Source: Paenibacillus hexagrammi
GTDB lineage: Bacteria; Bacillota; Bacilli; Paenibacillales; NBRC-103111
Direction of reading: 5' to 3'
Assembly: GCF_021513275.1 (NCBI RefSeq)
Contig: NZ_CP090978.1
Coordinates: forward strand, 5,623,247-5,687,246
Length of the DNA stretch: 64,000 bases
The notes under the pieces are model-generated. The model searched no databases. It was given only the letters and a program-made list of their open reading frames with translations, and was not told where the DNA came from. The translations under genes and the position numbers were made by a program. This document shows positions 53,732 through 63,075 of the stretch, one piece after another. Numbering within the stretch: the stretch's first letter is position 1; every line of letters begins with the position of its first letter.

Positions 53732-53848
53732 AACCCTGCAAAGCAGCACTGTATTGCCGGGCTGCCTGAATAAAAGCTCTTCATCGGCTTTTATTCGGGA
53801 AGCCCGGCTCTCTGTCGACGCCGACAGTCCGCGCTTGCTCTGCAGGGT
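53732..53848. repeat. Nested palindrome of about 117 bp
   Basis: Inner arms 53756-53777 and 53787-53808 pair over nearly all of 22 bp (GCCGGGCT..CCTGAATAAAAGC). An outer stem ACCCTGCA/TGCAGGGT (53732-53739, 53841-53848) encloses it. It follows the LysM-GH18 stop by 11 bases but has no T run, so it is more than a simple terminator. Confidence 0.75.
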
Positions 53849-54084
53849 GCTTGTTTGATCATCCTTGCGGAGAGTATATTCTATTCAAGGGCCGGAGCCC
53901 CGTCCCGAACGACCGAAGTGTGAGCGACGTCCCACATGGCCAACCAGGGTTGGGGAGTTTGTTGATCCTGTAGGCTCCGGCTCCATTCCGAGCTTCGGCA
54001 GCTATTTATCCGATCGCTGCGCCTCTCAGGATACTACTGAGTCCCCAAATACCTTTATCATCAGTTCGGCCTGCCAGGTCGGGC
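53849..54084. other. Gene-free GC-rich spacer
   Basis: No gene with a ribosome binding site was found. It contains a GCCGGAGCC / GGCTCCGGC inverted pair about 75 bases apart (near 53892 and 53970) enclosing a structured-looking GC-rich stretch. Together with the palindrome just upstream this leaves about 360 bases of non-coding, foldable DNA. Confidence 0.5.
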
Positions 54085-54846
54085 TTATTGGGCCGTCCAG
54101 CCTCCATCGACGAGCAGTACCGTTCCTGTCACCATATCTCCGGCTGGAGACGCTAAATAAATGACCGCACCTGCAACGTCCTTGATATCAGCTACCTTCC
54201 CGGCAGGAATCCGATCGACGACAGTTTGTAAATAGTCGGGATCATCCAGTCTTTCCGCTGTACCCGGCGTGTATGTAAACGTAGGCCCCACCGCATTGAC
54301 TGTCACCCCGCGAGACGACCATTCCAGCGCCAGCACCCTCGTCAACTGGTTGACACCGCCCTTAGAAGCACAATAAACGGCATGATCCTTAATGCCCACC
54401 ACACTGGCTTGGGAGCTCATATTGATAATTCTGCCGTAGCCCTGTTCGAGCATGATACGGCCAGCAGCCTGGCAGCAAAAGAAGAGCCCCTTCAGATTAA
54501 CATCCATCATGCTGTCCCAGTCCGCTTCCGTAACCTCAGTGGCTGGATGATTCGCACCCAAACCCGCATTGTTTACAACAATATCGATCCGGCCAAAATG
54601 CTTCTGAATCCGGTTCATCACCTCTTGGATTTCACCTACATTCCGCACATCCAAGGGAACAGCGTACGCCTCCCCGCCTTCTTGAGCGATTTCGGCAACC
54701 AATTTCTCTAGATCGTTCACGCTTCGCGCGGTTACAGCCACCTTGGCGCCCGCATGAGCCAGCGCTTTGGACAAGCCGTATCCAATCCCCATACTCGCTC
54801 CGGTCACTACCGCGATCTTGCCGGTCAGATCAAAACTTGGATACAT
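54085..54846 (-). CDS. SDR-family oxidoreductase (gluconate 5-dehydrogenase-like)
   Basis: 253 residues from the ATG at 54846 (GAGGAG eight bases upstream; the frame is open to 54972 but without a site). TGASMGIG nucleotide motif, NNAG, catalytic Ser in NMSSQ, YCASK for Y-x-x-x-K, and the C-terminal VLLVDGGWTAQ of the FabG/gluconate-dehydrogenase type. NAD(P)-dependent; the substrate is not readable. Not closely similar to the SDR at 21986. Monocistronic. Confidence 0.92.
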   Translation of the reverse strand: MYPSFDLTGKIAVVTGASMGIGYGLSKALAHAGAKVAVTARSVNDLEKLVAEIAQEGGEAYAVPLDVRNVGEIQEVMNRIQKHFGRIDIVVNNAGLGANHPATEVTEADWDSMMDVNLKGLFFCCQAAGRIMLEQGYGRIINMSSQASVVGIKDHAVYCASKGGVNQLTRVLALEWSSRGVTVNAVGPTFTYTPGTAERLDDPDYLQTVVDRIPAGKVADIKDVAGAVIYLASPAGDMVTGTVLLVDGGWTAQ

Positions 54847-55008
54847 CCTCTCATCTCCTCTTTTATCCATTACTTTGTTAGTATAGCAGATCGTTGTTTG
54901 GCAAGCTTGTTCCTCAAGGATGATGAATGCGGCACATAATTCCGGAATACAAAGGGAAAGATAGCCATACAAACTAGCGACTCACTTGCAGTCAGGAGGA
55001 CAAGTTCT

Positions 55009-55392
55009 ATGCTTCCAAGCGTATATACCAAATTAGCGCTTATAGGTTTCCTTTGTTTTGTAGCCGTAGTCGGCGCCAAGCCTGAATTCGGTTATTCCCA
55101 GCAACCCTCTACACCTGGAGCCGGTCCTGAAATACATCTGGTACGTCCGGGGTCGCCGACATTCTATAATACGAACCCGTTCGGTATGCCGGGCACGGAA
55201 ACGGGAATTCGTGCAGCTTCCACCTCCGGAGGAAGTGCGAACTTCCCTCCCTTCGGACCTAGCCCCGCTGCTTCCTATCAAATGCTGTCGGACTCGTCCG
55301 GCACGCCGACCGGCTCGCGCGGCAATCTAGTAGGCTTACTCGGACTGCTCGGCTTGTTGGGATTCATTCGCAAAACCGATCCGGTAAGATAA
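55009..55392 (+). CDS. Small secreted protein with WGxxGxxG-like C-terminus
   Basis: 127 residues: an N-terminal hydrophobic signal (YTKLALIGFLCFVAVVGA), a Pro/Gly/Ser-rich low-complexity middle, and a C-terminal Gly-Leu hydrophobic helix followed by basic residues (NLVGLLGLLGLLGFIRK). That tail resembles the WGxxGxxG-CTERM sorting-type tails of Bacillales small exported proteins, though the Trp is missing. AGGAGG precedes the ATG. Function unknown. Confidence 0.65.
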   Translation: MLPSVYTKLALIGFLCFVAVVGAKPEFGYSQQPSTPGAGPEIHLVRPGSPTFYNTNPFGMPGTETGIRAASTSGGSANFPPFGPSPAASYQMLSDSSGTPTGSRGNLVGLLGLLGLLGFIRKTDPVR

Positions 55393-55408
55393 CGTATGCT
55401 TACAATTA

Positions 55409-55449
55409 GGAGCATGTCCGGTTGCATCCGGCATTCATGCTCCTTTTTC
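55409..55449 (+). terminator. Terminator of the WGxxGxxG-like gene
   Basis: GGAGCATG/CATGCTCC stem with inner TCCGG/CCGG(A) pairing and a five-T run. Confidence 0.85.
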
Positions 55450-55546
55450 TATTTTCGGTAGGTACGGACATGTGTTTGTCTGATAGACATATGTTTAACC
55501 ATCAGATAAACTGTAGGTAGTCCTTTGATTAGGAAAGGAGCCATTC

Positions 55547-56662
55547 ATGGACCGGGAACAGCATATTTTATCGCTTATCCGTGTTAATCCGTTCATCTCT
55601 CAGAACGAGCTCGCAAATCAAATCGGCATCTCCCGATCCGCTGTAGCAGGGTATATCGCTTCGCTGACGAAGAAGGGGATGATTCGCGGAAGAGCTTACA
55701 TCATCGCAGATGAAAGCTCCGTGATGTGCATAGGCGGGGCTAATCTGGACAATAAAGCCGCCAGCAAGGCGCCGATCCGCCTTGCTTCCTCCAATCCGGT
55801 AACCGTCACGGAGTCCTGCGGCGGTGTCGCCCGCAATATCGCTGAGAACCTGGCCGGGCTCGGCTGCCGAAGCGCACTGATTACAGCTGTCGGAGACGAT
55901 AAGGCAGGCACATGGGTGCTGGGCGAAACGAGCCATCGCGGCGTCGACATCAGCCAATCCATTGTGATACCAGGAGCCCATACCGGAACCTATACAGCAC
56001 TGCTCGATGCCAGCGGCGAAATGTTTCTCGCATTTGCCAACATGGACATCTACGATGCGTTCGGCCCCGAGCTGCTCAATGAGAAATGGCCGCATATCGC
56101 CGCTTCCAAGCTGGTGATCGCCGACACGAATCTGCCTCAGGCCAGCCTTGACATGCTAGTGAAGCGCTGCGGAGCGGAAGGGGTTCTTCTGTTTCTTGAT
56201 CCCGTCTCTTCAGAGAAGGCCAAGAAGCTACCTCACGATCTTACGGGAATCACCGCTATATTCCCTAATCTCGAGGAAGCCTATGAGCTTGCCGGCAGAG
56301 CATCGACCGGGGAAGAGGCGGACCCCGCTGTTATCACGGAGCTTGCGGAGGCTATTCGCAGGCGCGGTGTGCAGCACGTTTTTATCACACTGGGCAAGCA
56401 GGGCGTTCTTTATCAAGATGAGCACGGAAGCACCTTTGTGCCGCCACTTCCTACGGACGTCGTTGAGGTCACAGGGGCAGGAGATGCCTTCGTCGCAGGC
56501 GTCGCTTACGGCATTCTCCACGACCATTCATACTTGAACTCCTGCAAGCTCGGAACCGCAGCGGCACACCTCACCCTGCAAACAAATGAATCGGCTTCAA
56601 GCCGGTTAACAGAAGAAGTCTTGGTGCAAACCATGCAGAACAGCTTCCCTTCGGAAGTCTAA
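55547..56662 (+). CDS. psuK: Pseudouridine kinase with N-terminal HTH
   Basis: 371 residues: a winged HTH (about 1-50, SQNELANQIGISRSAVAGYIASLTKKG), then a PfkB/ribokinase domain beginning VMCIGGANLDNKA and ending with the catalytic VEVTGAGDAFVAGVAYG. HTH-PfkB fusions next to psuG are pseudouridine kinases, which phosphorylate pseudouridine to its 5'-monophosphate. The next gene is psuG, 21 bases downstream, making a two-step catabolic operon; the HTH may autoregulate it. AAAGGAG precedes the ATG. Confidence 0.9.
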   Translation: MDREQHILSLIRVNPFISQNELANQIGISRSAVAGYIASLTKKGMIRGRAYIIADESSVMCIGGANLDNKAASKAPIRLASSNPVTVTESCGGVARNIAENLAGLGCRSALITAVGDDKAGTWVLGETSHRGVDISQSIVIPGAHTGTYTALLDASGEMFLAFANMDIYDAFGPELLNEKWPHIAASKLVIADTNLPQASLDMLVKRCGAEGVLLFLDPVSSEKAKKLPHDLTGITAIFPNLEEAYELAGRASTGEEADPAVITELAEAIRRRGVQHVFITLGKQGVLYQDEHGSTFVPPLPTDVVEVTGAGDAFVAGVAYGILHDHSYLNSCKLGTAAAHLTLQTNESASSRLTEEVLVQTMQNSFPSEV

Positions 56663-56683
56663 TCATACCTATAAGGAGAACTG

Positions 56684-57604
56684 ATGACCTTGAACCTGAA
56701 CTCTTATTTATCCATGACCGATGAAGTAAAAGAAGCGCTGGATAGCGAAAAGCCGGTCGTAGCCCTCGAAACGACGATCATTTCCCACGGGATGCCTTAC
56801 CCGCAAAACATTCAAATGGCGCAAAAGGTCGAACAAATTATTCGGGATAACGGCGCCGTGCCCGCGACGATCGGTATGATGGACGGCAAAATTAAAATCG
56901 GTATGACGCCGGAGGAGCTCGAAACCTTCGCAACCAGCAAGAACGTCGAAAAGGTCAGCCGCCGCGACTTTCCGTATATCCTCTCTGCAGGCAAAATCGG
57001 CGCAACAACTGTTGCTGCCACGATGATCGGCGCTGCGCTTGCCGGCATTGAAGTATTTGCCACAGGCGGCATCGGCGGCGTACACCGCGAAGGCGAAGTA
57101 ACCATGGATATCTCCGCCGACCTGACTGAACTGGCTAAGACCAACGTAGCCGTCGTGTGTGCGGGAGCCAAGTCCATCCTCGACATCGGACGTACACTCG
57201 AGTACTTGGAGACGCACGGCGTGCCAGTAGTCGGCTACAAAACAAGCGAATTCCCGTCCTTCTATGCGCGCGAGAGCGGATACGGCGTGGACTTCCGATT
57301 GGATGAGCCGTCCCAGGTTGCGGATATGCTCCGAACCAAATGGGCGCTAGGTCTAGAAGGCGGTGCCATCATCGCCAACCCGGTCCCAGCCGAATCCGCC
57401 ATGAACCATCTGGAAATCGAAGGCGTAATTAAGCAAGCGCTGAATGAAGCCAAAGAACAGAACATTACCGGCAAACATGTAACCCCGTTCCTGCTTTCAC
57501 GCATCAAGCAGCTGACGGACGGAAGAAGCTTGGCTACGAACATCGCGCTCGTCTATCACAACGCGCAGGTAGCCGCACAGATTGCAGTAGCCTTGAAAGC
57601 ATGA
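56684..57604 (+). CDS. psuG: Pseudouridine-5'-phosphate glycosidase
   Basis: 306 residues, the normal length. It cleaves the C-C glycosidic bond of pseudouridine 5'-phosphate to uracil and ribose 5-phosphate. Family signatures: [64 protein letters not shown] and TPFLLSRI (with catalytic Lys in CAGAKS). It follows psuK; AAGGAG is seven bases before the ATG. The terminator at 57678-57721 ends the operon. Confidence 0.96.
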   Translation: MTLNLNSYLSMTDEVKEALDSEKPVVALETTIISHGMPYPQNIQMAQKVEQIIRDNGAVPATIGMMDGKIKIGMTPEELETFATSKNVEKVSRRDFPYILSAGKIGATTVAATMIGAALAGIEVFATGGIGGVHREGEVTMDISADLTELAKTNVAVVCAGAKSILDIGRTLEYLETHGVPVVGYKTSEFPSFYARESGYGVDFRLDEPSQVADMLRTKWALGLEGGAIIANPVPAESAMNHLEIEGVIKQALNEAKEQNITGKHVTPFLLSRIKQLTDGRSLATNIALVYHNAQVAAQIAVALKA

Positions 57605-57677
57605 GATAAACCACTTTCAAGGTTTTTCTAAGATGTGCGACCGCGTTCAGCGGAAGAATTGTTCTCCGCGTGGCAAC

Positions 57678-57721
57678 AAAAAGATGCCTCCCCCTTCTAA
57701 GAAGGAGAGAGGCATCTTTTT
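57678..57721. terminator. Bidirectional terminator after psuG
   Basis: AAAAAGATGCCTC/GAGGCATCTTTTT stem with inner CCTTCT/AGAAGG pairing; serves psuG and the convergent 49-residue gene. Confidence 0.88.
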
Positions 57722-57755
57722 GTTGTATGCGTTACGCACTCCGAACTTTCAATGA

Positions 57756-57905
57756 CTATTGCTCCGTTTGTTCTTCCGCAGCTTGTTGTTCCACGGAATC
57801 TTGAACAGCAGCACTCTTTATGTACTCGTCTTGATCACTATTCCATACGTAATCGTAATTCGTCACGTCAGGACGATAGGCTGACGTTTCATTGCTCTGG
57901 CTCAT
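57756..57905 (-). CDS. Small acidic Q/E-rich hypothetical protein (49 aa)
   Basis: Starts MSQSNETSAYRPDVTNYDY and ends QAAEEQTEQ. AAGGA lies about ten bases before the ATG at 57905, and a shared terminator follows the stop. It is soluble and acidic, with a Tyr-rich N-terminal half. No family was recognised. In size and Q/E-rich tail it recalls the 53-residue product at 3849, though the two are not clearly homologous. Confidence 0.65.
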   Translation of the reverse strand: MSQSNETSAYRPDVTNYDYVWNSDQDEYIKSAAVQDSVEQQAAEEQTEQ

Positions 57906-57991
57906 GCAGTTCACATCCTTTTTTAACCAAAGTATGCGGCAATCGCGCAGATTTTATGCACATTTTCCCAAGGCTAATCGGGACACTATGT

Positions 57992-58564
57992 TTACTCTCT
58001 CACCCAAACCGTTTTCTGCTGATGAGGGGTTCGCTTCCCCTCAGGCGCTTCCCTCTCGGGATAGCCGATATAGACAAAGCCAACCAACTCTTCTGCTCCT
58101 TGAAGACCAAAGACTTCCTTCATCTTCGGATGGTACGTTGGGGCACCAGTCCTCCATATCGTCCCTAAGCCTAGGGCGTGCGCCATGAGAGACATATTAT
58201 GTACCGCCGCATGAGCAGCAGCATATTCCTCAATCTCCGGCACTCCTGGCAGCGCGGTCGGTGTCACCGCAACGGCGATAACTACAGGTGCACGAAGCGC
58301 CTTCTTCTCCTGTGCAGCGCGAAGCTCGGCGATCTCATCCGGACTGATGTCTCCCGCTTCTGCAATAGCAACCTCCGCATAGCCTCGCCCCAGGAGCTTC
58401 CTCCCTTCACCCGTCATCACCCAAAATCGCCAGGGCTCGGTTTGACCATGATTTGGCGCCCACACAGCGGCCTCAAGCACCTGCTGAACGAGTTCTTCAG
58501 GTACAGCGTCCTGCTTGACTTTGCCAATGCTTCGACGACTGAGAATCGCTTCTTTGACATTCAT
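57992..58564 (-). CDS. Nitroreductase-family protein
   Basis: 190 residues from the ATG at 58564 (AAGGAG nine bases upstream). The FMN-binding nitroreductase fold is clear: VKEAILSRRSIGKV at the start, AAVWAPNHGQTEPWRFWVM, then GLGTIWRTGAPTYHP and LVGFVYIGYPE. This is the YdjA/RutE-like subgroup. It probably reduces nitro, quinone or enone groups with NAD(P)H as a dimer; the substrate is unknown. Confidence 0.9.
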   Translation of the reverse strand: MNVKEAILSRRSIGKVKQDAVPEELVQQVLEAAVWAPNHGQTEPWRFWVMTGEGRKLLGRGYAEVAIAEAGDISPDEIAELRAAQEKKALRAPVVIAVAVTPTALPGVPEIEEYAAAHAAVHNMSLMAHALGLGTIWRTGAPTYHPKMKEVFGLQGAEELVGFVYIGYPEREAPEGKRTPHQQKTVWVRE

Positions 58565-58718
58565 ACTGCCACTCTCCTTTGACTCCATCTCTATCAGCTT
58601 AATTGTGCATGATGGCACGGGCTTATGCAATTTTACGCTCATATCTCCGACCGGATCTTCATAGGTTAGCACTACATATCGAAAAAAAATCAAAAGACTC
58701 ATAAAGGAGACTATTACC

Positions 58719-59552
58719 GTGGGATATTATATAGAAGTAGAGAGAGGCGTCAACCTATTTGTGGAGGATATCGGAAAAGGCCGCCCCGTCGTCTTTCTTC
58801 ACGGCTGGCCTGTCAACCACCGCATGTTCGAGTATCAGACGTCCCAGCTACCTAAATTCGGGTTCCGCTGCATCTTAATCGATCTGCGGGGCTTTGGTCA
58901 GTCTGACAAGCCCTGGCATGGTTATACCTATGATGCCTTATCCGACGATATTCGCTTTATCCTGGACGCTCTTCAGTTACATAACGTGAAGTTGGTAGGG
59001 TTCTCCATGGGGGGAGCCATTGCCGTCCGGTATATGTCTAGGCATTCCGGGCACCGCGTTTCTCAACTTGTCCTGCTAGGCGCCGCAGCCCCTTCCTTCG
59101 TTCAGAGGCGCCACTTTCCTTACGGCCAAAAAGCGGAGGATGTCACGCTACTAATCGAGCAGACTATGGAGGACCGCCCTCGTATGCTATCAGACTTTGG
59201 CAGCAAATTCTTCGCTTCCCAGCCAAGCAATCCCTTTATGGAGTGGTTCCAATCTCTCGGCTTAACCGCCTCCGCCCGTTCTACAGCAGCAACCGCGGCC
59301 TCTCTGCGGGATGAAGACTTGCGAACGGACCTGGCCAAGGTGCAGGTGCCCACTACCATTTTTCACGGTGCTTTAGATCAGATCTGTCCGTTCGATCTGG
59401 CAATCAAGATGCATGAGGGTATCAAAGATTCGGCGCTTCTCCGTTTTGAACAAAGCGGTCACGGCCTTTTCTATGATGAACGAAGCAAGTTCAACCAGCA
59501 CCTTCTTCTGGCTTTACAGGGCGTACGATTCAGGATCGGCGTCTCTCCATAA
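58719..59552 (+). CDS. Alpha/beta-fold hydrolase
   Basis: 277 residues starting at GTG 58719 (AAAGGAG upstream). Catalytic triad visible: Ser in the nucleophile elbow GFSMGG (near residue 94), Asp in HGALDQICP and His in SGHGLFYDE. The oxyanion segment is FLHGWPVNHRMF. It resembles esterases/haloperoxidase-like hydrolases; the substrate is unknown. Divergent from the nitroreductase gene. Confidence 0.9.
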   Translation: MGYYIEVERGVNLFVEDIGKGRPVVFLHGWPVNHRMFEYQTSQLPKFGFRCILIDLRGFGQSDKPWHGYTYDALSDDIRFILDALQLHNVKLVGFSMGGAIAVRYMSRHSGHRVSQLVLLGAAAPSFVQRRHFPYGQKAEDVTLLIEQTMEDRPRMLSDFGSKFFASQPSNPFMEWFQSLGLTASARSTAATAASLRDEDLRTDLAKVQVPTTIFHGALDQICPFDLAIKMHEGIKDSALLRFEQSGHGLFYDERSKFNQHLLLALQGVRFRIGVSP

Positions 59553-59812
59553 TGAAACAAGAACGAGGAGCTTGGGCGTATTAGGCCTGAGCTCTCTTGT
59601 TTGTATGAGCCAGAACAGCCAGAATCTACGAAAATTTGATTCTCTCTTTGGCACTCCTGCCCCTCGATTGACAACAATTTGACAATGACAGTACAAATGT
59701 AGCAATGTATAGTTAAGACTACTGAACTGAACATTATGGGTTGTAGATTAGTAGACTTCTGTGCGCAGCACTCATTAATTATATAAATTTTTCTTCTAAA
59801 TTAGGAGGTACT

Positions 59813-61459
59813 ATGAAAAAGACTCTTTCTTTACTAGCGGCAAGCACAATGGCATTCTCTTTCTTTGCCACTTCGGCCCTCGTAGGCCCGCAGGGAACAG
59901 CTTCTGCAGCCGAGGCAGCAGTCAAAACTTCCGCAAGCTTCACGGATTTGCAAGACATTGATGCCGGATTAAAAGCTAAAATCGACGCTATGCTTGAAGC
60001 GAAAATTTTCGAAGGCGTATCCGAGGATTCCTTCGGTATTCATGAGAATATGACTCGCGCACAGTTCGCGAAGGTAGCCACTTTGATATTCGGCATTGAG
60101 GTTGATCATACTGTTAAAGTATCCAGCTTCGCTGACGTTCATGCGGACGACCCGGCTAACGGTTGGGCGATCCCGTATATCGAAGCAGCCAAGAAAGCCG
60201 GATTGATTGATGGTATTACCGATACTACCTTTGCTCCTGGCGATCAGGTTACAACGGGACAATTGGATACTATTCTATTGAAGGGGCTTGGCAAAAAAGT
60301 TAGCATGACGGAAAGCCCTTGGTATGCTGATGCAGTCAAACAAGCGACCGGTCTGGGTATTCACCCTGCAGGAAAAGCCGGGGATACCGCGGCCGACCGA
60401 TCTGATCTTGTAACCAGCTCTTATGCAACTAACGAGCAAATCAAGCCAACAACACCTGAGACACCGGCAGCCGAGCAGACTCCTGTGTCCGTGAAATCCG
60501 CGCAAGCATCCAGCGATAACAAGAAAATCACTGTAACTCTGGATGGCGAGGTTGATACAACAAAGGCAACCCTTGCTTTAACAAAGGGAACTGCATCGGT
60601 TCAAACGACTGTAGCATGGGCAAGCGACAAGAAATCTGCGACACTTACAGCAGACTCTGCGCTTGATGCCGGCGACTACACCGTTACACTCGGCGGATTG
60701 GACGCTTCTCAAGTGAAGACCGCAGCGGCGAGCTTCACTGTGGCAGCTTCTAGCACATCCACCAGCACAGGAAGCACAACGTATACGACTAAAACGTATG
60801 AGCTTGCGAACGTACTCGACAGCGGCTTGACGGATGCAGCTACAGGTCTAAACGGACTTGAAACACAAGTCAATGCTGAGAATCCGACTGTGAGTAAATT
60901 TGCTAAAGAAATTGAAATTAACGTAACTTCAGGCGGAGATGCGGTAGCAGTGCCAGGTTTGGTCGAAACTATTACATCCACAGATCCAAGCGTAGTAGCC
61001 GTAGGCGTCACAGCCGATCATCATGGCTATGCCATCGGTAAAAAAGCAGGAACAGCTACTTTGAACATCTTGTTCAAAGCCATCAATGGCGACATCAAAA
61101 CCATGCAAGCTAACGTGACTGTAAAATCAGACAGTGTAGCAGGCAAAACCATGGAAGTAGGCAACACTTCCTACGAGGCTTCTTCCTCTACCTTCAACGC
61201 TTATGAAGCCATGGATCTGAAGATCGTAGATAACTACGGTATTGAATATGAAAAGGATGAAATTCAGAAATATAACTTTGCCTTGGCCACGTTATTCATT
61301 ACAAATCATGTAGAAGGTGACAAAGACGCAGGCGCAACAGGCACTGTGGAAGTTGCTCAAGACGGCACTGTAACCATTACCGGCAACGTGACTTCCTTTG
61401 AGTTGACATCTGTACTGCCTAGCGGCGCAGAAGCTACCACTTATGTGACGGTTAAGTAG
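59813..61459 (+). CDS. S-layer homology domain surface protein
   Basis: 548 residues. Signal peptide (LSLLAASTMAFSFFATSALV...ASAAEA), then two to three N-terminal SLH motifs (ITRAQFAK-like MTRAQFAKVATLIFGIE; FADVHADDPANGWAIPYIEAAKKAGLIDGITDTTFAPGDQVT) that anchor to pyruvylated cell-wall polymer. Next is a Big-like beta domain (about 225-305), a Ser/Thr linker, then further beta domains with IEINVTSGGDAVAVPG. Probably a structural surface protein; no catalytic domain is seen. AGGAGG precedes the ATG; a hairpin follows the stop. Confidence 0.88.
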   Translation: MKKTLSLLAASTMAFSFFATSALVGPQGTASAAEAAVKTSASFTDLQDIDAGLKAKIDAMLEAKIFEGVSEDSFGIHENMTRAQFAKVATLIFGIEVDHTVKVSSFADVHADDPANGWAIPYIEAAKKAGLIDGITDTTFAPGDQVTTGQLDTILLKGLGKKVSMTESPWYADAVKQATGLGIHPAGKAGDTAADRSDLVTSSYATNEQIKPTTPETPAAEQTPVSVKSAQASSDNKKITVTLDGEVDTTKATLALTKGTASVQTTVAWASDKKSATLTADSALDAGDYTVTLGGLDASQVKTAAASFTVAASSTSTSTGSTTYTTKTYELANVLDSGLTDAATGLNGLETQVNAENPTVSKFAKEIEINVTSGGDAVAVPGLVETITSTDPSVVAVGVTADHHGYAIGKKAGTATLNILFKAINGDIKTMQANVTVKSDSVAGKTMEVGNTSYEASSSTFNAYEAMDLKIVDNYGIEYEKDEIQKYNFALATLFITNHVEGDKDAGATGTVEVAQDGTVTITGNVTSFELTSVLPSGAEATTYVTVK

Positions 61460-61484
61460 TAGTTATACATGTTTTAACTACAAA

Positions 61485-61528
61485 CAAGGGACGAACCTTA
61501 AGTCTTCGACTTCATGGTTCGTCCCTTG
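61485..61528. terminator. Hairpin between the SLH gene and the regulator gene
   Basis: CAAGGGACGAACC/GGTTCGTCCCTTG perfect 13-bp stem with inner AAGTC/GACTT. T-rich on the minus-strand exit, so it serves both convergent genes. Confidence 0.8.
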
Positions 61529-61533
61529 CTATA

Positions 61534-63075
61534 TTAAGAGATGACTTTACCCAAGGATTTGATGATATCCTCTCTAAAAGATAGTCCGTTTAATTTTTGA
61601 ATTTCTTCATAGGCCTCATGCTCGGACATCGCCTGGCGATAAGATCTTGGTGTTGTCATGGCCTGAAACACCTCGACGAGCCCCAACATTTGAGATAGAA
61701 GCGGTATCTCGTCTCCCTTGAGCTGATAAGGGTACCCGGTCCCATCCACTTTCTCATGATGATACAGAAAAGCACTCTGTATGAATTGGAAATCCGCGAT
61801 ATCTTGGCATAGCTCTTTGGCCATAAAGCAATGCTCCTTTACAACCTCAAACTCGAATTCAGAGAGCCTGCCCTCTTTTTCAAACATGTAGTCCGGCAGC
61901 TTAACACGGCTCACGAAATGAAGCAGTGATAGGAAATCAATTTCCCATTCATGTACCTCCACTTCGCCATGCTCCTTCACTAAGGCCTTCAAAAGAGTAC
62001 TCATCTCTCCGATTTCTTTGCGAGAGGTTTGTGTTTTACGCTCTCCTACGGAAATGAAGCATTCTAGCATATGTATAACCTGCTGCTTTTGCTTCTGAAA
62101 AGATGCCGCCTGCAGCTTCTCGCCTAACTGGCTTAAACTATGCTGAATCAACAGACCCAAAGCAACGGAGCCTAAGGCAAACAAATGCTTCAGAATAATT
62201 GAAAGCACCAAAGCTTCCCGGTCAAGCAGACTACTCGATGATTCCATGAAATTAAATATGAAAAAAATAAACAAAAACGCAGCGGAGGCGTATAAATAAT
62301 AACGAAAAGAAGTAATCAAGCTCACGATAAGCGGAATAGATAACAACAAAACCCACATCTCACGGATATTCATCGGATTGTAAACAGAAACGGCCAAAAT
62401 AAACAAAAAGGTTCCATAAAGGCCCGCATGCTTGGCTAGCGGATTCACTCGTATAGCCCGAAGCTGCAGCGCATACATTCCCCAAACCAGCAATGACGCG
62501 ACCAAAAATCCAGTGCAAAAAATCAGTGAATCCACCGTTCTATTCATGATCCAATACACAGATCCAAGCATACAAGCAATTGTCGCTAAGCTTGCTAGCA
62601 TTGCTAGAAATAACTGATGAGCAGACTGGCCTTGCAGCTTATTCAGCCCCAAGGAGATCCCCCTTGAATCCGGTGACTCCACGGAATTGTACTTTGGCTG
62701 AAAAATTGTGGCCCCTTCCATAACATGGGCCAGTGTTCGTAGAATCTGCTCCGGCTCCGTATCCTTCATAATATATCCGTCCACTCCTGCTTTCGCTGCT
62801 ATATATATATCCTCACTCTCGTCGAAAGCAGTCAAGATCACAATCCTAATATTGGGAAGCTTCTCTTTAATAAACTTAACCGCTTCTATGATCGGGGTGC
62901 CAGGCATCTTCAAATCCGAAAGCAGCAGGTCAGGGACAAGCATTAAGCATTGCTCAACGGCTTCGTCTCCATCCCTCGCTTCACCTATAACCTTATATTC
63001 TGCTTGTCCGCTAAGCAGTATACGCAACCCTTGCCTGATCATCCGCCGATCATCGGCTATTACCACCTTATACAT
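61534..63075 (-). CDS. Receiver-polytopic membrane-degenerate HD-GYP regulator
   Basis: 513 residues from the ATG at 63075 (AGGAG eight bases upstream). A NarL-type receiver (1-120) has Asp8/Asp9 and phosphoacceptor Asp54 (LLLSDLKMPG). It is followed not by an HTH but by about seven membrane helices (about 150-330), then a cytosolic HD-GYP-like domain (about 335-513). HHEKVDGTGYP (439-449) is canonical, but the first HD pair is His386-Phe387 (LLHFVSRVKLPD against LLHDIGKIGIPD), so a metal ligand is lost. It may sense rather than hydrolyse cyclic di-GMP. The start overlaps the kinase stop by eight bases. Confidence 0.85.
   Translation of the reverse strand: MYKVVIADDRRMIRQGLRILLSGQAEYKVIGEARDGDEAVEQCLMLVPDLLLSDLKMPGTPIIEAVKFIKEKLPNIRIVILTAFDESEDIYIAAKAGVDGYIMKDTEPEQILRTLAHVMEGATIFQPKYNSVESPDSRGISLGLNKLQGQSAHQLFLAMLASLATIACMLGSVYWIMNRTVDSLIFCTGFLVASLLVWGMYALQLRAIRVNPLAKHAGLYGTFLFILAVSVYNPMNIREMWVLLLSIPLIVSLITSFRYYLYASAAFLFIFFIFNFMESSSSLLDREALVLSIILKHLFALGSVALGLLIQHSLSQLGEKLQAASFQKQKQQVIHMLECFISVGERKTQTSRKEIGEMSTLLKALVKEHGEVEVHEWEIDFLSLLHFVSRVKLPDYMFEKEGRLSEFEFEVVKEHCFMAKELCQDIADFQFIQSAFLYHHEKVDGTGYPYQLKGDEIPLLSQMLGLVEVFQAMTTPRSYRQAMSEHEAYEEIQKLNGLSFREDIIKSLGKVIS

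Noticed and set aside
53865..54164. 99-codon plus frame after the LysM-GH18 gene
   Set aside because: No ribosome binding site, low-complexity composition, and it overlaps the 3' end of the convergent SDR gene; better explained as structured non-coding DNA.
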